The position numbers and the translations under genes are program-made. Positions 7,349 to 14,123 of a stretch of DNA of 25,699 bases are shown in pieces; the first letter of the stretch is position 1, and every line of letters starts with the position of its first letter. The notes under the pieces were generated by a model. The model made no database searches. It was not told the DNA's origin and saw only the letters and a list, made by a program, of their open reading frames with translations. Origin of the DNA: a virus; IMG/VR virus record IMGVR_UViG_3300032275_000019, positions 1 through 25,699 of that record; one strand, 5' to 3'.

Positions 7349-7765
7349 ATGAAACAAATAATATTTTTAATTTCATTTGTATTTGTTAGTTTCATTTCTG
7401 AGGCTCAAATTAAAAAATCCGTTGATACAATACAAATGAGTATCCCTTATAACATTGTTCAAAAAATTTTGTTTGATCTAAATGACTACGATAAATTAAA
7501 AGAGTTATCAATTTTAGATAAAAAAGAAATTACAGAACTTAATAATAAAATAGTTTTGTTAGAAAAAACAAACAAAACTTGGGTTGAAAAAGATTCTTTA
7601 AGTGGACAAATAATTTTGCAAACAGAAGAAAAAGTAAAAATATATAAAGAAGAAAACAAAAGATTAAATAAAGAATATAAAAGATTAAAAACTAAAAATA
7701 CCCTATTTAATATCATATCAGGAGTAATAATTGCACCATTAACATACCTTTTAATTATAAAGTAA
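7349..7765 (+). CDS. Secreted coiled-coil protein with C-terminal membrane anchor
   Basis: This 138-aa protein starts with a clear signal peptide (KQIIFLISFVFVSFISEAQ, cleavage probably after SEA), typical of Bacteroidetes exports. A heptad-rich coiled coil follows (about 45-115), then a C-terminal hydrophobic helix (about 118-136) ending in a Lys. There is no lipobox Cys, so it is not a classical o-spanin. With both ends hydrophobic around a periplasmic coil it could act as a unimolecular spanin-like or envelope-spanning protein, paired with the preceding gene. It is immediately followed by the next gene with a TAATG overlap. Function is inferred only from topology. Confidence 0.6.
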   Translation: MKQIIFLISFVFVSFISEAQIKKSVDTIQMSIPYNIVQKILFDLNDYDKLKELSILDKKEITELNNKIVLLEKTNKTWVEKDSLSGQIILQTEEKVKIYKEENKRLNKEYKRLKTKNTLFNIISGVIIAPLTYLLIIK

Positions 7766-8010
7766 TGGCACTAACATCAACAGATAGGAAGGAAATTGAA
7801 TCAATGATCAAAAAAGAAATAAAAGATTTTTTTGATTCAAACAGTTCTAAACAATTTGAAAAAAAATTATTAGACAAAGTTTCTTCTGAATTATCTCGAG
7901 GTACTTTAAAAAAAGATGTAAAAGAATTAATAACTAAATCCTTTCAAGAATACTTTACGGTTATGTACCAACAAAGAGGTTTTTGGGAACAAAAATTCAG
8001 AAATGTGTAA
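7765..8010 (+). CDS. Conserved small phage protein, function unknown
   Basis: This 81-aa, mostly helical protein starts MALTSTDRKEIESMIKKEI and ends in FTVMYQQRGFWEQKF. It has no Cys, membrane helix or catalytic motif. I have an impression of closely similar small proteins in other uncultured aquatic phages, with no function. Start and stop are both of the TAATG overlapping type with neighbours, making it part of the 4612-8762 operon. The alternating amphipathic pattern suggests an oligomerising helical structural or adaptor protein. Confidence 0.75.
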   Translation: MALTSTDRKEIESMIKKEIKDFFDSNSSKQFEKKLLDKVSSELSRGTLKKDVKELITKSFQEYFTVMYQQRGFWEQKFRNV

Positions 8011-8762
8011 TGGACCAAAATGTAATTGATAAGTTAAAAAATGCGGTAACATCAAAACTTTCTGGTCAATCAGATTTAAGAAGAAATGTTATAAAAAACA
8101 TTGAGAAAGGTGAACAAAAAGAATCGGAAGAAGAAAAAACACATTATCTTTCATTTTTAAAAGACAAAAAAGATATTATTGAAATTTATAAGATAATAAA
8201 AAGTTCTAAATTTTCCGTAAGAGAAAAAAGAAAAAAAATAAAAGAATTTTTAAATGAACCTGAACAACTCAATGATTTTTTTAATTCAATATTAGATACA
8301 AATACAAAACATAAAGAAGAGACTAAAGAAACTACGGGAGCCGCCTCAGCTGGAGGATATTCGGCACCTTTATTTAGTTCCGGACCAAACTCGGGATCCA
8401 CATCAGCAACAACAAATAATGTTAAAACTATAAGAGAACAAACTGAAAAAGTTGAAACAAAAGAAGCGACCTCATCTTCTTCCTCAGGCCAATACAATCA
8501 ACCTGCCGTTTGGGCAAAATCATTAAGTAAGAAAAATTGGAAAGGAGCGTCGACTAAATGGATGCCAGGCGCTAAAAGAGTACAAGTGAAAGATAAATGT
8601 AAAAAATTCCCATACTGTAATCAGGGGGATATAAGAGCGTTAAAAATATTTGAAAACGACTCAGTTCAAAACGCCATAGATAGTGTCTCGAGCAATTATA
8701 AGTTGGATAAAGATTTTATTTCAGAGATTATATTCAACGAGATTAAAAAAAGGCAAAAATAA
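8010..8762 (+). CDS. Phage protein with low-complexity core and conserved C-terminal domain, unknown
   Basis: I start this 250-aa protein at 8010, where the ATG overlaps the upstream TAA; an in-frame ATG at 7983 is less likely because it lies inside the previous gene. Residues 1-100 are helical and highly charged. Residues 105-165 are Ser/Thr/Gly/Ala-rich and contain two copies of a similar motif, ASAGGYSAP at about 111-119 and SSSGQYNQP at about 157-165. A C-terminal domain follows with WAKSLSKKNWKG, a basic segment KRVQVKDKCKKFPYCNQGD containing Cys-x6-Cys, and a closing helix. Such ASSGxYxxP segments recur in phage proteins I have seen, often presumed virion-associated. It is last in the lysis-containing operon. 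Confidence 0.65.
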   Translation: MDQNVIDKLKNAVTSKLSGQSDLRRNVIKNIEKGEQKESEEEKTHYLSFLKDKKDIIEIYKIIKSSKFSVREKRKKIKEFLNEPEQLNDFFNSILDTNTKHKEETKETTGAASAGGYSAPLFSSGPNSGSTSATTNNVKTIREQTEKVETKEATSSSSSGQYNQPAVWAKSLSKKNWKGASTKWMPGAKRVQVKDKCKKFPYCNQGDIRALKIFENDSVQNAIDSVSSNYKLDKDFISEIIFNEIKKRQK

Positions 8763-8765
8763 AGA

Positions 8766-8775
8766 TATTTATTAA
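8766..8775 (+). promoter_or_regulatory. TATTTATTAA phage promoter candidate
   Basis: TATTTATTAA lies 21 bases before the ATG at 8787. The same ten bases occur at 15651 and 20871 at 22 bases from their ATGs. All three sit in short intergenic gaps before large, probably late genes. Confidence 0.6.
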
Positions 8776-8786
8776 TAAAAATTAAA

Positions 8787-10358
8787 ATGAGTAATAAAAA
8801 CTATATAGTAAATGCTTTCAGAAAAATCTTAAAAGAAGATCTTGAAGAAAAGGCGGAATCGCTTATGAACAAACTTGATTACAACAAAACTCTTAAATTG
8901 AACAAAGATAATGAATTTGATTATGTTCAAGAAGAAGAGAACATGGAAGGATCTAACATGTGTGAATCATGTGGTGGAGAAATGAACGAAGGTGAATGTT
9001 CAGAATGTGGCAATATGTACGAAATTGATCTTCAAGAAGAAGAGAACATGGAAGGATCTAACATGTGTGAATCATGTGGTGGAGAAATGAACGAAGGTGA
9101 ATGTTCAGAATGTGGCAATATGTACGAAATTGATCTTCAAGAACTTGGAGGTATGGATGACGGACACCCAAGATTTGGAAAAACAAAGTTTAAAAACCAA
9201 ATGACTAACGATGAAATTGAAAAACTTCTTAAAGGTGATGAGGACGATGACGATGACTACGAAGAATTTAATTTTACAGACTATGATGATGAAGATAATG
9301 ACTTTGAAGATTTAGATATTGAAACAGATTGGAATGAATTAGAAGAAAATGAGGAATTTAATGAATATGAAAATAACTACGAAGAGTTAGACGAAAAACT
9401 TTACGGAAAACAAAGAAATATTGATAAAAACAAAAACGGAAAGATAGACGGAGAAGACTTTAAAATGTTAAGAAAACAACAAGATGAAGAAGAACAACTT
9501 TATGAAGTTGATTTTGAAAAAGAAGAAACTGATGAAGGTAATGCTTTCACAGGGGCTTTGTCTAACGCTAAAAAACACCACAAAGATGAATTTGAAGTTG
9601 ACGGTAAAAAATATAATGTTAAAGAATCAATATTATTTACAGAATCAGATTTAATTGACTTAATTGAAAATATTGTAAATGAAGAAAAAAAGAAATTTTC
9701 AGTTAAAGAACCAAAGGGTTATACAGAATACGAAAGAGTACACAAGGCAGATAAAAAAGAAAACGAAGATTATTTAAAAAATGTCGCTAAAAAAATGACT
9801 GATTATTTAAAAGGATCTTCAGATAAGTTTTCTAAGTATGAAATGAAAGAAACTCAAAAATTTCCAACGGAAAATGGTGGAATGAAAGCTAAAAGAAAAA
9901 AATATACCCCATCAGACGCTGTTGATGAATATATTGAAGCTTTTTCTTATCCAGGACAAACTAACTTGGTTTATGATGAAATCAAACCTAATGATGAAAA
10001 AATTAAAGGTCAATTAGTTGGAAGTAGTACTAATGGAAACGCACAAGTTGATAAAGACGGTAAGGCTTTAGGTAATGTTGTACCAAGTGAAGTAGGGGAG
10101 AGATTCTATAAGAACTTCAAAGATAACTTATATGGTCAAGAACAGATGAATGCTTCTTATAAGAGACAACCACAACCTGTTGATCAAGCCGGTGAAGAAA
10201 CTGAAAGAGGTACACTTAAGTCTAAAAGAGGTAAAAAAACAGCTCAAAGTGTTTTAAACAAGTTGGAAGAAAGTAAAAACATTAAACAGGAAAATCAACT
10301 AAACGAAGAGTTTGGCAGAATCCAACAGTTAATGGGATACAACAGAAAGACGCAATAA
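8787..10358 (+). CDS. Acidic virion-type protein with duplicated Cys4 module and EF-hand-like loop
   Basis: This 523-aa, strongly acidic protein has a start segment MSNKNYIVNAFRKILKE that ends in a hydrophobic-x-Glu, as in other late proteins here. Two identical 35-residue modules (about 49-118) each contain CESCGG and CSECG, a rubredoxin-knuckle-like Cys4 zinc-site pattern. Then comes an Asp/Glu-rich stretch (about 145-205), an EF-hand-type loop at 213-224 (DKNKNGKIDGED, with D/N at positions 1, 3, 5, 9 and 12), helical charged segments, and a C-terminal tail EEFGRIQQLMGYN. Acidic composition suits a scaffold/core or internal head protein. No named family is recognised. It has its own TATTTATTAA box and begins a new transcription unit. 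Confidence 0.7.
   Translation: MSNKNYIVNAFRKILKEDLEEKAESLMNKLDYNKTLKLNKDNEFDYVQEEENMEGSNMCESCGGEMNEGECSECGNMYEIDLQEEENMEGSNMCESCGGEMNEGECSECGNMYEIDLQELGGMDDGHPRFGKTKFKNQMTNDEIEKLLKGDEDDDDDYEEFNFTDYDDEDNDFEDLDIETDWNELEENEEFNEYENNYEELDEKLYGKQRNIDKNKNGKIDGEDFKMLRKQQDEEEQLYEVDFEKEETDEGNAFTGALSNAKKHHKDEFEVDGKKYNVKESILFTESDLIDLIENIVNEEKKKFSVKEPKGYTEYERVHKADKKENEDYLKNVAKKMTDYLKGSSDKFSKYEMKETQKFPTENGGMKAKRKKYTPSDAVDEYIEAFSYPGQTNLVYDEIKPNDEKIKGQLVGSSTNGNAQVDKDGKALGNVVPSEVGERFYKNFKDNLYGQEQMNASYKRQPQPVDQAGEETERGTLKSKRGKKTAQSVLNKLEESKNIKQENQLNEEFGRIQQLMGYNRKTQ
8931..9140 (+). repeat. Perfect 105-bp in-frame tandem duplication
   Basis: Bases 8931-9035 and 9036-9140 are identical as far as I can read, giving two copies of a 35-residue zinc-knuckle-like module. 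Lack of any synonymous difference implies a very recent duplication, active gene conversion, or an assembly artefact. Confidence 0.95.
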
Positions 10359-10378
10359 TTTACAAAAAAATACCTTGT

Positions 10379-10390
10379 CCTATAATTATT
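10379..10390 (+). promoter_or_regulatory. CCTATAATTATT element, possible promoter
   Basis: CCTATAATTATT lies about 21 bases before the ATG at 10402. The same 12 bases recur at 22670-22681 before another gene start. Its spacing resembles that of the TATTTAT boxes. There is no recognisable -33 element. Confidence 0.35.
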
Positions 10391-10401
10391 CATAGTTAGA
10401 G

Positions 10402-10875
10402 ATGGCTATGGATAATTTTTTTAATTACATAACTAAGAATTTAGATCCCGAAGAAGTTGATATTTGGTTTCGAGTTAATAATATAATCCCTGAAAAAATG
10501 GAATTGTATTATGATTTTTCATTTAGTTTGTTTTTTCTAATTAAATCCACATATTTAGGTAATTCTGAAAATAGTAATGAAACCAAAGTTGAAATGACTG
10601 AGGGTGACAACTTAAAACATTTTGAGTGGTGTTGGAATAAAATTTTGGAAAATTTCAAAAGAGAAAGTATAACTTTTGAATTTGAAGGGGAACACAGAGA
10701 ATACTTTTTCAACTTATTTCAAGAAATTTACTACAATCAAAATAAAGATGTTATAACAAATTCAATAGACAATTTCTTTATCGACTTATTCAATCGAGAA
10801 AAACCATTTACTCAAGTTGATTTAGATTTAATTTATAATATTTACAAAACCTTAGATAAAAATCTCACACTATAA
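10402..10875 (+). CDS. Hypothetical protein
   Basis: This 157-aa acidic, aromatic-rich protein appears all-helical, with many Phe, Tyr and Trp residues (for example FEWCWNKI and EHREYFFNLFQEIYYNQ). A second ATG six bases downstream (10408) could be the start. No motif, signal peptide or membrane helix is evident. It follows the 523-aa late gene after a 43-base gap containing the CCTATAATTATT element, and it precedes the Hc1-like small gene. Function not recognised. Confidence 0.65.
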   Translation: MAMDNFFNYITKNLDPEEVDIWFRVNNIIPEKMELYYDFSFSLFFLIKSTYLGNSENSNETKVEMTEGDNLKHFEWCWNKILENFKRESITFEFEGEHREYFFNLFQEIYYNQNKDVITNSIDNFFIDLFNREKPFTQVDLDLIYNIYKTLDKNLTL

Positions 10876-10934
10876 ACTTTACATTAATTATAAAAAATGT
10901 AATTTAAATGTAATAAACAATAATTTTTAATAAA

Positions 10935-11108
10935 ATGAATAGTACAATTGAACAAATCAAAGAATTGACAGAACAACTAAGTGCTGATGTTAACAAATTT
11001 TACACAGGTAACAAAAGTGCCGGTACAAGAGCTAGAAAATCTTCACAAGATCTTAAAAATCTGCTTCAACTGTTAAGAACAGAAATTTTAGAAGAAAGAA
11101 AAAAGTAA
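10935..11108 (+). CDS. Hc1-like (histone H1-like) small DNA-associated protein
   Basis: This 57-aa protein has the layout of the Bacteroidetes 'histone H1-like Hc1' family: an N-terminal amphipathic helix (IEQIKELTEQLSADVNKFY), then the signature GNKSAGTRARKSSQDLKNLL, then a basic C-terminal helix. In the cellular family the matching core reads roughly GNKAAGTRARK. Those proteins are thought to bind DNA or condense the nucleoid, mainly by analogy with chlamydial Hc1. A phage copy could compact phage DNA or alter the host nucleoid. It is preceded by a 59-base AT-rich gap and followed 7 bases later by a membrane protein gene. The family recognition is by memory of the motif and fairly confident. 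Confidence 0.7.
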   Translation: MNSTIEQIKELTEQLSADVNKFYTGNKSAGTRARKSSQDLKNLLQLLRTEILEERKK

Positions 11109-11115
11109 TTTAATT

Positions 11116-11304
11116 ATGTTAAAGTTGGATATTTTTTTTCTTTTCCTTTTTGTGTTGTCTATTTTGTATGTATTGAATCAAATCTTCAAAATATTTAAAT
11201 CACTAATAAGTGATGCACCGCAAAAAATAACTTATGGGATCTGGGAGAAAATATCCAATTATTTTTTTCTTACATACCTAATAACCTATATACTATACCT
11301 ATAA
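11116..11304 (+). CDS. Small two-helix membrane protein
   Basis: The 62-aa product has two hydrophobic helices, about 4-27 and about 47-62, joined by a polar linker with a few Lys. It is a plausible small inner-membrane protein. Size and topology would fit a holin-like protein, but it is about 5 kb from the amidase and next to unknown genes, so I do not assign that role. It sits in a tight run of small genes (3-base gap to the next). Confidence 0.55.
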   Translation: MLKLDIFFLFLFVLSILYVLNQIFKIFKSLISDAPQKITYGIWEKISNYFFLTYLITYILYL

Positions 11305-11307
11305 ATT

Positions 11308-11736
11308 ATGTATAACGAATTTAAAGACATATTTAATTATTTAGTCTCAATAAGAAAATTAAAAACATATTTAAGTATTGATATAGAATTTCCAATTACA
11401 TGGAAAATACCAAAAAGGTTTGTTGATGAAGATAAAATAATGGAAAATCAAAAAGTTAATGAAGATAAAAGATTTTTTTCTTTTGTTAGTGAGTTTAATC
11501 AAATAAACCTTGATAAAACGGTCCAAAACATTAAGAATATCATTTCATATAATAAAGAAATTGAAATGAAAGAAAGACTTTTAAAACAAAAAATTGACGA
11601 ACTAAAAAAGATTTTTGAAAGTAAGAATTTAGAAAACCTTCAAACACTCAAGTTTGAATTATTAGAACAACAATTAAATGATGGAGAAGAAGATTTTAAC
11701 GAAGGAGGAACAAGCAATAACTTGGTTGAAGAGTGA
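11308..11736 (+). CDS. Coiled-coil hypothetical protein
   Basis: In this 142-aa protein, residues 1-45 look globular (begins MYNEFKDIFNYLVSIRKLKTY, with a Pro/Trp segment FPITWKIPKRF). Residues 65-125 form a continuous charged coiled coil, and the tail is acidic. No catalytic motif is evident. I have an impression of related proteins in other aquatic phages, without function. It overlaps the next gene by 59 bases in another frame, unusual even for a phage, so one of the two starts may be wrong. Confidence 0.65.
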   Translation: MYNEFKDIFNYLVSIRKLKTYLSIDIEFPITWKIPKRFVDEDKIMENQKVNEDKRFFSFVSEFNQINLDKTVQNIKNIISYNKEIEMKERLLKQKIDELKKIFESKNLENLQTLKFELLEQQLNDGEEDFNEGGTSNNLVEE

Positions 11737-11878
11737 AATTGAAAAAGACAAAATGGATTTAGAAAAAGAAAAAAAACGATTCATTGAGTCTATTAAAGAA
11801 CTTGAAGTCAATCAAATAGTTGAACCAAAGAAAAAATTAACATTATGGGAGAAAATAAAGAAAGTAATACTAGCATAA
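11678..11878 (+). CDS. Small helical protein in overlapping frame
   Basis: This 66-aa, very charged helical protein ends in EPKKKLTLWEKIKKVILA, an amphipathic basic tail of membrane-binding type. The tail resembles the C-terminus of the next protein (EPKKKTIKDKLFSFF). Its first 59 bases overlap the previous gene and its last 34 overlap the next. The shared tail pattern supports it being real. A downstream ATG at 11681 or at about 11753 would shorten the overlap. Confidence 0.5.
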   Translation: MMEKKILTKEEQAITWLKSEIEKDKMDLEKEKKRFIESIKELEVNQIVEPKKKLTLWEKIKKVILA

Positions 11879-12159
11879 TTGAAGGTTTAGCTTTGGTGAC
11901 AGACGCAATACAAACTATGTTCCCTGATGGAAAAGTAATATGTGTTTATGAATTAATTGACGAAGACTTTAAACAAGTACAAATTAATTTTAGAAAAATA
12001 GATCGTTCGCATAACAGGTTTTCAATAGATATTTCAGGTACGGAACATGTTTTTATAAATGAAAACTTTAAACCACTTGTTATTAAAGAACCAAAAAAAA
12101 AAACAATTAAAGATAAATTATTTTCTTTCTTTAAAAGTGGTACTGGTTCTGTAGAGTAA
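11845..12159 (+). CDS. Hypothetical protein with basic C-terminal tail
   Basis: This 104-aa protein has a compact predicted alpha/beta domain (about 8-80; strands KVICVYELI, KQVQINFRKI, FSIDISG) and a basic amphipathic tail EPKKKTIKDKLFSFF like that of the preceding protein. It overlaps the upstream gene by 34 bases. Its 3' end overlaps the convergent minus-strand gene by 42 bases (12118-12159). Neither gene has a visible terminator here. Function unknown. Confidence 0.6.
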   Translation: MGENKESNTSIIEGLALVTDAIQTMFPDGKVICVYELIDEDFKQVQINFRKIDRSHNRFSIDISGTEHVFINENFKPLVIKEPKKKTIKDKLFSFFKSGTGSVE

Positions 12160-12756
12160 TTTTTTATCAATACCCATTTCACTTAAAATTTCATACAAAT
12201 ATTTTTTCTGAGCTTTAGATGTTTCAGAAACAATTAAACAATCCATTCTTCCGTTATCAATCATATAAACATTTAAAGAATTTAAAAATCTATGAGACTC
12301 AGATTCATTTTTGAATGAGAATAGATTCAAACGATCATCGTCCTGTACAACAACTTTATTATTAAGTTTTGAAATAAGTTTTAATGATTTTTTTAATAAG
12401 TACTTTTTAATAAATTCCTCAAAGAAAATTTTTGTCTTATTGGTGACATCATATATACTTTCAGGAACATTGTAAGGGGTCAACTCTATTATCTTATAAT
12501 CATCGTCCACATCAACCTTAAGCTGTCTACCTAAGGGGTCCTTAATGTAGTACATCTCAAAGTTACCATCTTTCTTACAGACAATACCTAATTCATAATC
12601 ACATTCATTTGCATTCTCGACTTTTTTATCAAAATATACCAACTCACTTTCTTTAATTTTTTGATTATAAAAAAGTTTTGCTCTCTCAAGTGTTTTAAAC
12701 TTGTTGATTATTTTTTTTCTTTTTTTATTCTTAAATAGAACTATTAAGTAATCCAT
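12118..12756 (-). CDS. Conserved hypothetical protein
   Basis: I start this 212-aa protein at the ATG giving MDYLIVLFKNKKRKKIINKF; an ATG five codons upstream (12771) is possible but would crowd the divergent dnaJ start. The N-terminal strand-then-basic-helix pattern is followed by a folded domain with a conserved-looking CDYELGIV segment and many Lys/Asp pairs. The C-terminal domain (about 120-205) contains alternating helices and strands (VVVQDDDRLNLFSFKN, DCLIVSETSKAQKKYLYEIL). I know no family name. It is one of only three minus-strand genes in the window and is transcribed divergently from dnaJ with about 29 bases between starts, so the two share a very compact control region. Confidence 0.65.
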   Translation of the reverse strand: MDYLIVLFKNKKRKKIINKFKTLERAKLFYNQKIKESELVYFDKKVENANECDYELGIVCKKDGNFEMYYIKDPLGRQLKVDVDDDYKIIELTPYNVPESIYDVTNKTKIFFEEFIKKYLLKKSLKLISKLNNKVVVQDDDRLNLFSFKNESESHRFLNSLNVYMIDNGRMDCLIVSETSKAQKKYLYEILSEMGIDKKLLYRTSTTFKERK

Positions 12757-12785
12757 AACTAAAAGATACAAATCAATTACAATAA

Positions 12786-13706
12786 ATGAATAACGAAGAC
12801 TTATACGGAGTATTAGGAGTGGTAGAAAATTCCACTCAAGACGAAATTAAAAAGAATTACAGAAAACTTGCCAAAGAAAACCATCCTGATGCGGGAGGAA
12901 ACGAAGATAAGTTTAAAAAAATATCACAAGCGTATGATGTGTTAGGTGATAGTGAAAAAAGAAGACAATACGATCAAAATCGTAGAAATCCTTTTGGGGG
13001 GTCAAATAACATGAATGATATTTTTGGATCTATGTTTAACCAAAGAGCTCAAACACAAAGACCAGTACATACCTCAAACATAACAATACAAATAGGTGTT
13101 TTGTCGTCTTTTATAGGGGGTAAACAAAATTTAACATATCGTAGACAAAGTAAGTGCGAACCTTGCAACGGAACCGGTGGTGAAAAAATAACATGTAATG
13201 GATGTAATGGTTCAGGAATGGTAATTAGACAAATGGGGTCAGGAATGTTTGTTCAAATAATGCAAACCGCATGTGATTCATGTTCAGGTAGGGGATTCAA
13301 CTTTAAAGAAAAATGTTTTGTGTGTAATGGTAATTCATCCACAACAGAAATGAAAAGTGTGGAGATTAATTTACCACATGGTATAGATAATGGTCAGTTT
13401 TTAAGATTGAATAGTATGGGGGACTTTAAAAATGGAACATATGGTGACTTGATCATTAGAATTGATTTGAAACCAGAACAAAATTTTGATAAGATTGGTA
13501 ATAATTTAATCTATAATGCTTTTATAACAATTGAAGATTTAAAGGAAGGTACAATTAACATCCCACATCCTGAAGGGTCTTTAAGTGTGAAACTTCCTAA
13601 AAATGTTGACACATCTATCCCGTTACGAGTAAAATTAAAAGGATTTAAATTAGAAACAATTGGTGACTTGATTGTCAATCAATTTGTTAGACACAAAAGA
13701 AATTAG
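12786..13706 (+). CDS. dnaJ: DnaJ-type Hsp40 co-chaperone
   Basis: This 306-aa protein has a J domain at about 5-66 with the essential HPD at 33-35, which stimulates DnaK ATPase. A short G/F-like region follows (about 69-84, [17 protein letters not shown]), then four zinc-finger repeats with Cys pairs at 124/127, 137/140, 163/166 and 177/180, and a C-terminal substrate-binding domain. The fourth repeat reads CFVCNGNS, lacking the final Gly of CxxCxGxG. Bacterial DnaJ is usually 370-390 aa, so this is a shortened type I DnaJ. A phage copy probably recruits host DnaK for virion protein folding or replication-complex remodelling. It is divergent from the 212-aa gene and convergent with the small minus-strand gene, whose stop overlaps its own. 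Confidence 0.93.
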   Translation: MNNEDLYGVLGVVENSTQDEIKKNYRKLAKENHPDAGGNEDKFKKISQAYDVLGDSEKRRQYDQNRRNPFGGSNNMNDIFGSMFNQRAQTQRPVHTSNITIQIGVLSSFIGGKQNLTYRRQSKCEPCNGTGGEKITCNGCNGSGMVIRQMGSGMFVQIMQTACDSCSGRGFNFKEKCFVCNGNSSTTEMKSVEINLPHGIDNGQFLRLNSMGDFKNGTYGDLIIRIDLKPEQNFDKIGNNLIYNAFITIEDLKEGTINIPHPEGSLSVKLPKNVDTSIPLRVKLKGFKLETIGDLIVNQFVRHKRN

Positions 13707-13864
13707 AATAAAGATATAATATCTTTAATAAATGAAACAATTCCGTAAATACCAAAAAAGGTAAATATTCCACCAAATATTAAAACAAACGATTGTGTGT
13801 TTTTAACTTGCTTACTTTCATCACAAGTCGCGCATTTTACTTCTGTTGCTTTTTTCTCTTCCAT
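13703..13864 (-). CDS. Tiny membrane protein with CxxC
   Basis: This 53-aa product starts [20 protein letters not shown], so it has a polar N-terminus with a Cys-x2-Cys pair (residues 11 and 14). One membrane helix of about 22 residues (about 26-47, [20 protein letters not shown]) and a short tail follow. Its stop overlaps the dnaJ stop. An AT-only inverted repeat, AAAGAT/ATCTTT (13710-13715 with 13721-13726), lies inside its 3' end. Upstream on the same strand is a TATTTATT box (13894-13901) 37 bases from the ATG. Function unknown. The codon structure and clean one-helix topology make a real gene likely. Confidence 0.6.
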   Translation of the reverse strand: MEEKKATEVKCATCDESKQVKNTQSFVLIFGGIFTFFGIYGIVSFIKDIISLF

Positions 13865-13936
13865 GTTTATAATTTAATTAATTAAGTGTTGAAAATAAAT
13901 ATTAAAATAATATTTATTATTTGACGCACTTTTTTA

Positions 13937-13954
13937 TATTTATATATATTTATA
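13937..13954 (+). promoter_or_regulatory. TATTTATA boxes upstream of the RHH gene
   Basis: TATTTATA occurs at 13937-13944 (22 bases before the ATG at 13959, the usual spacing here) and again at 13947-13954. A TATTTATTAT lies further up at 13911. The stretch 13865-13958 between the divergent genes is almost pure A/T with no ORF; it probably carries promoters for both. Confidence 0.45.
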
Positions 13955-13958
13955 TAAT

Positions 13959-14123
13959 ATGAGTAAACCAGGAAGACCAAAAAAAGATGAAGAAGATAAA
14001 AAGGTAAAATACGGCATTAGTATTGATCGATTTTTATTTGATAAAATGAAGAATGAAGAAATTAGTATCTCTAAGTTTATACAAGAATTAGTAAAGGATC
14101 ATTATGAAAAGAAAAAAATTTAA
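13959..14123 (+). CDS. Small ribbon-helix-helix DNA-binding protein with AT-hook-like start
   Basis: The 54-aa product has an N-terminal PGRPKKDEED, resembling an AT-hook (Gly-Arg-Pro flanked by basic residues). A strand KYGISID, helix RFLFDKMK, turn and second helix ISKFIQELVKDHYE then form the ribbon-helix-helix (Arc/CopG-like) layout. Such proteins dimerise and bind operators through the strand. It is directly upstream of the homing endonuclease, whose ATG lies 20 bases inside this gene, so it may repress its own promoter and the endonuclease's. A CopG-type antitoxin is a possible alternative, but no toxin partner is apparent. It is too short for routine gene calling. Confidence 0.6.
   Translation: MSKPGRPKKDEEDKKVKYGISIDRFLFDKMKNEEISISKFIQELVKDHYEKKKI

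Noticed and set aside
7983-8009. Upstream start for the 250-aa protein
   Set aside because: It lies wholly within the previous gene; the ATG at 8010 overlaps its stop in the same TAATG style as other gene pairs here.
8186-8497. 103-codon minus-strand ORF
   Set aside because: It is antisense to the 250-aa gene, has biased composition copied from the Ser/Thr-rich strand, and has no promoter or neighbour logic.
8931-9140. Primase or topoisomerase zinc-finger protein
   Set aside because: Only Cys4 knuckles are present; no TOPRIM or primase motifs occur and the rest is acidic and disordered.
11116-11304. Holin gene
   Set aside because: The two-helix topology would allow it, but the gene is far from the amidase and in a separate run of unknown genes, so there is no positive support.
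13710-13726. Terminator between dnaJ and the minus-strand gene
   Set aside because: The AAAGAT/ATCTTT inverted repeat is AT-only with no T-run, too weak to call.
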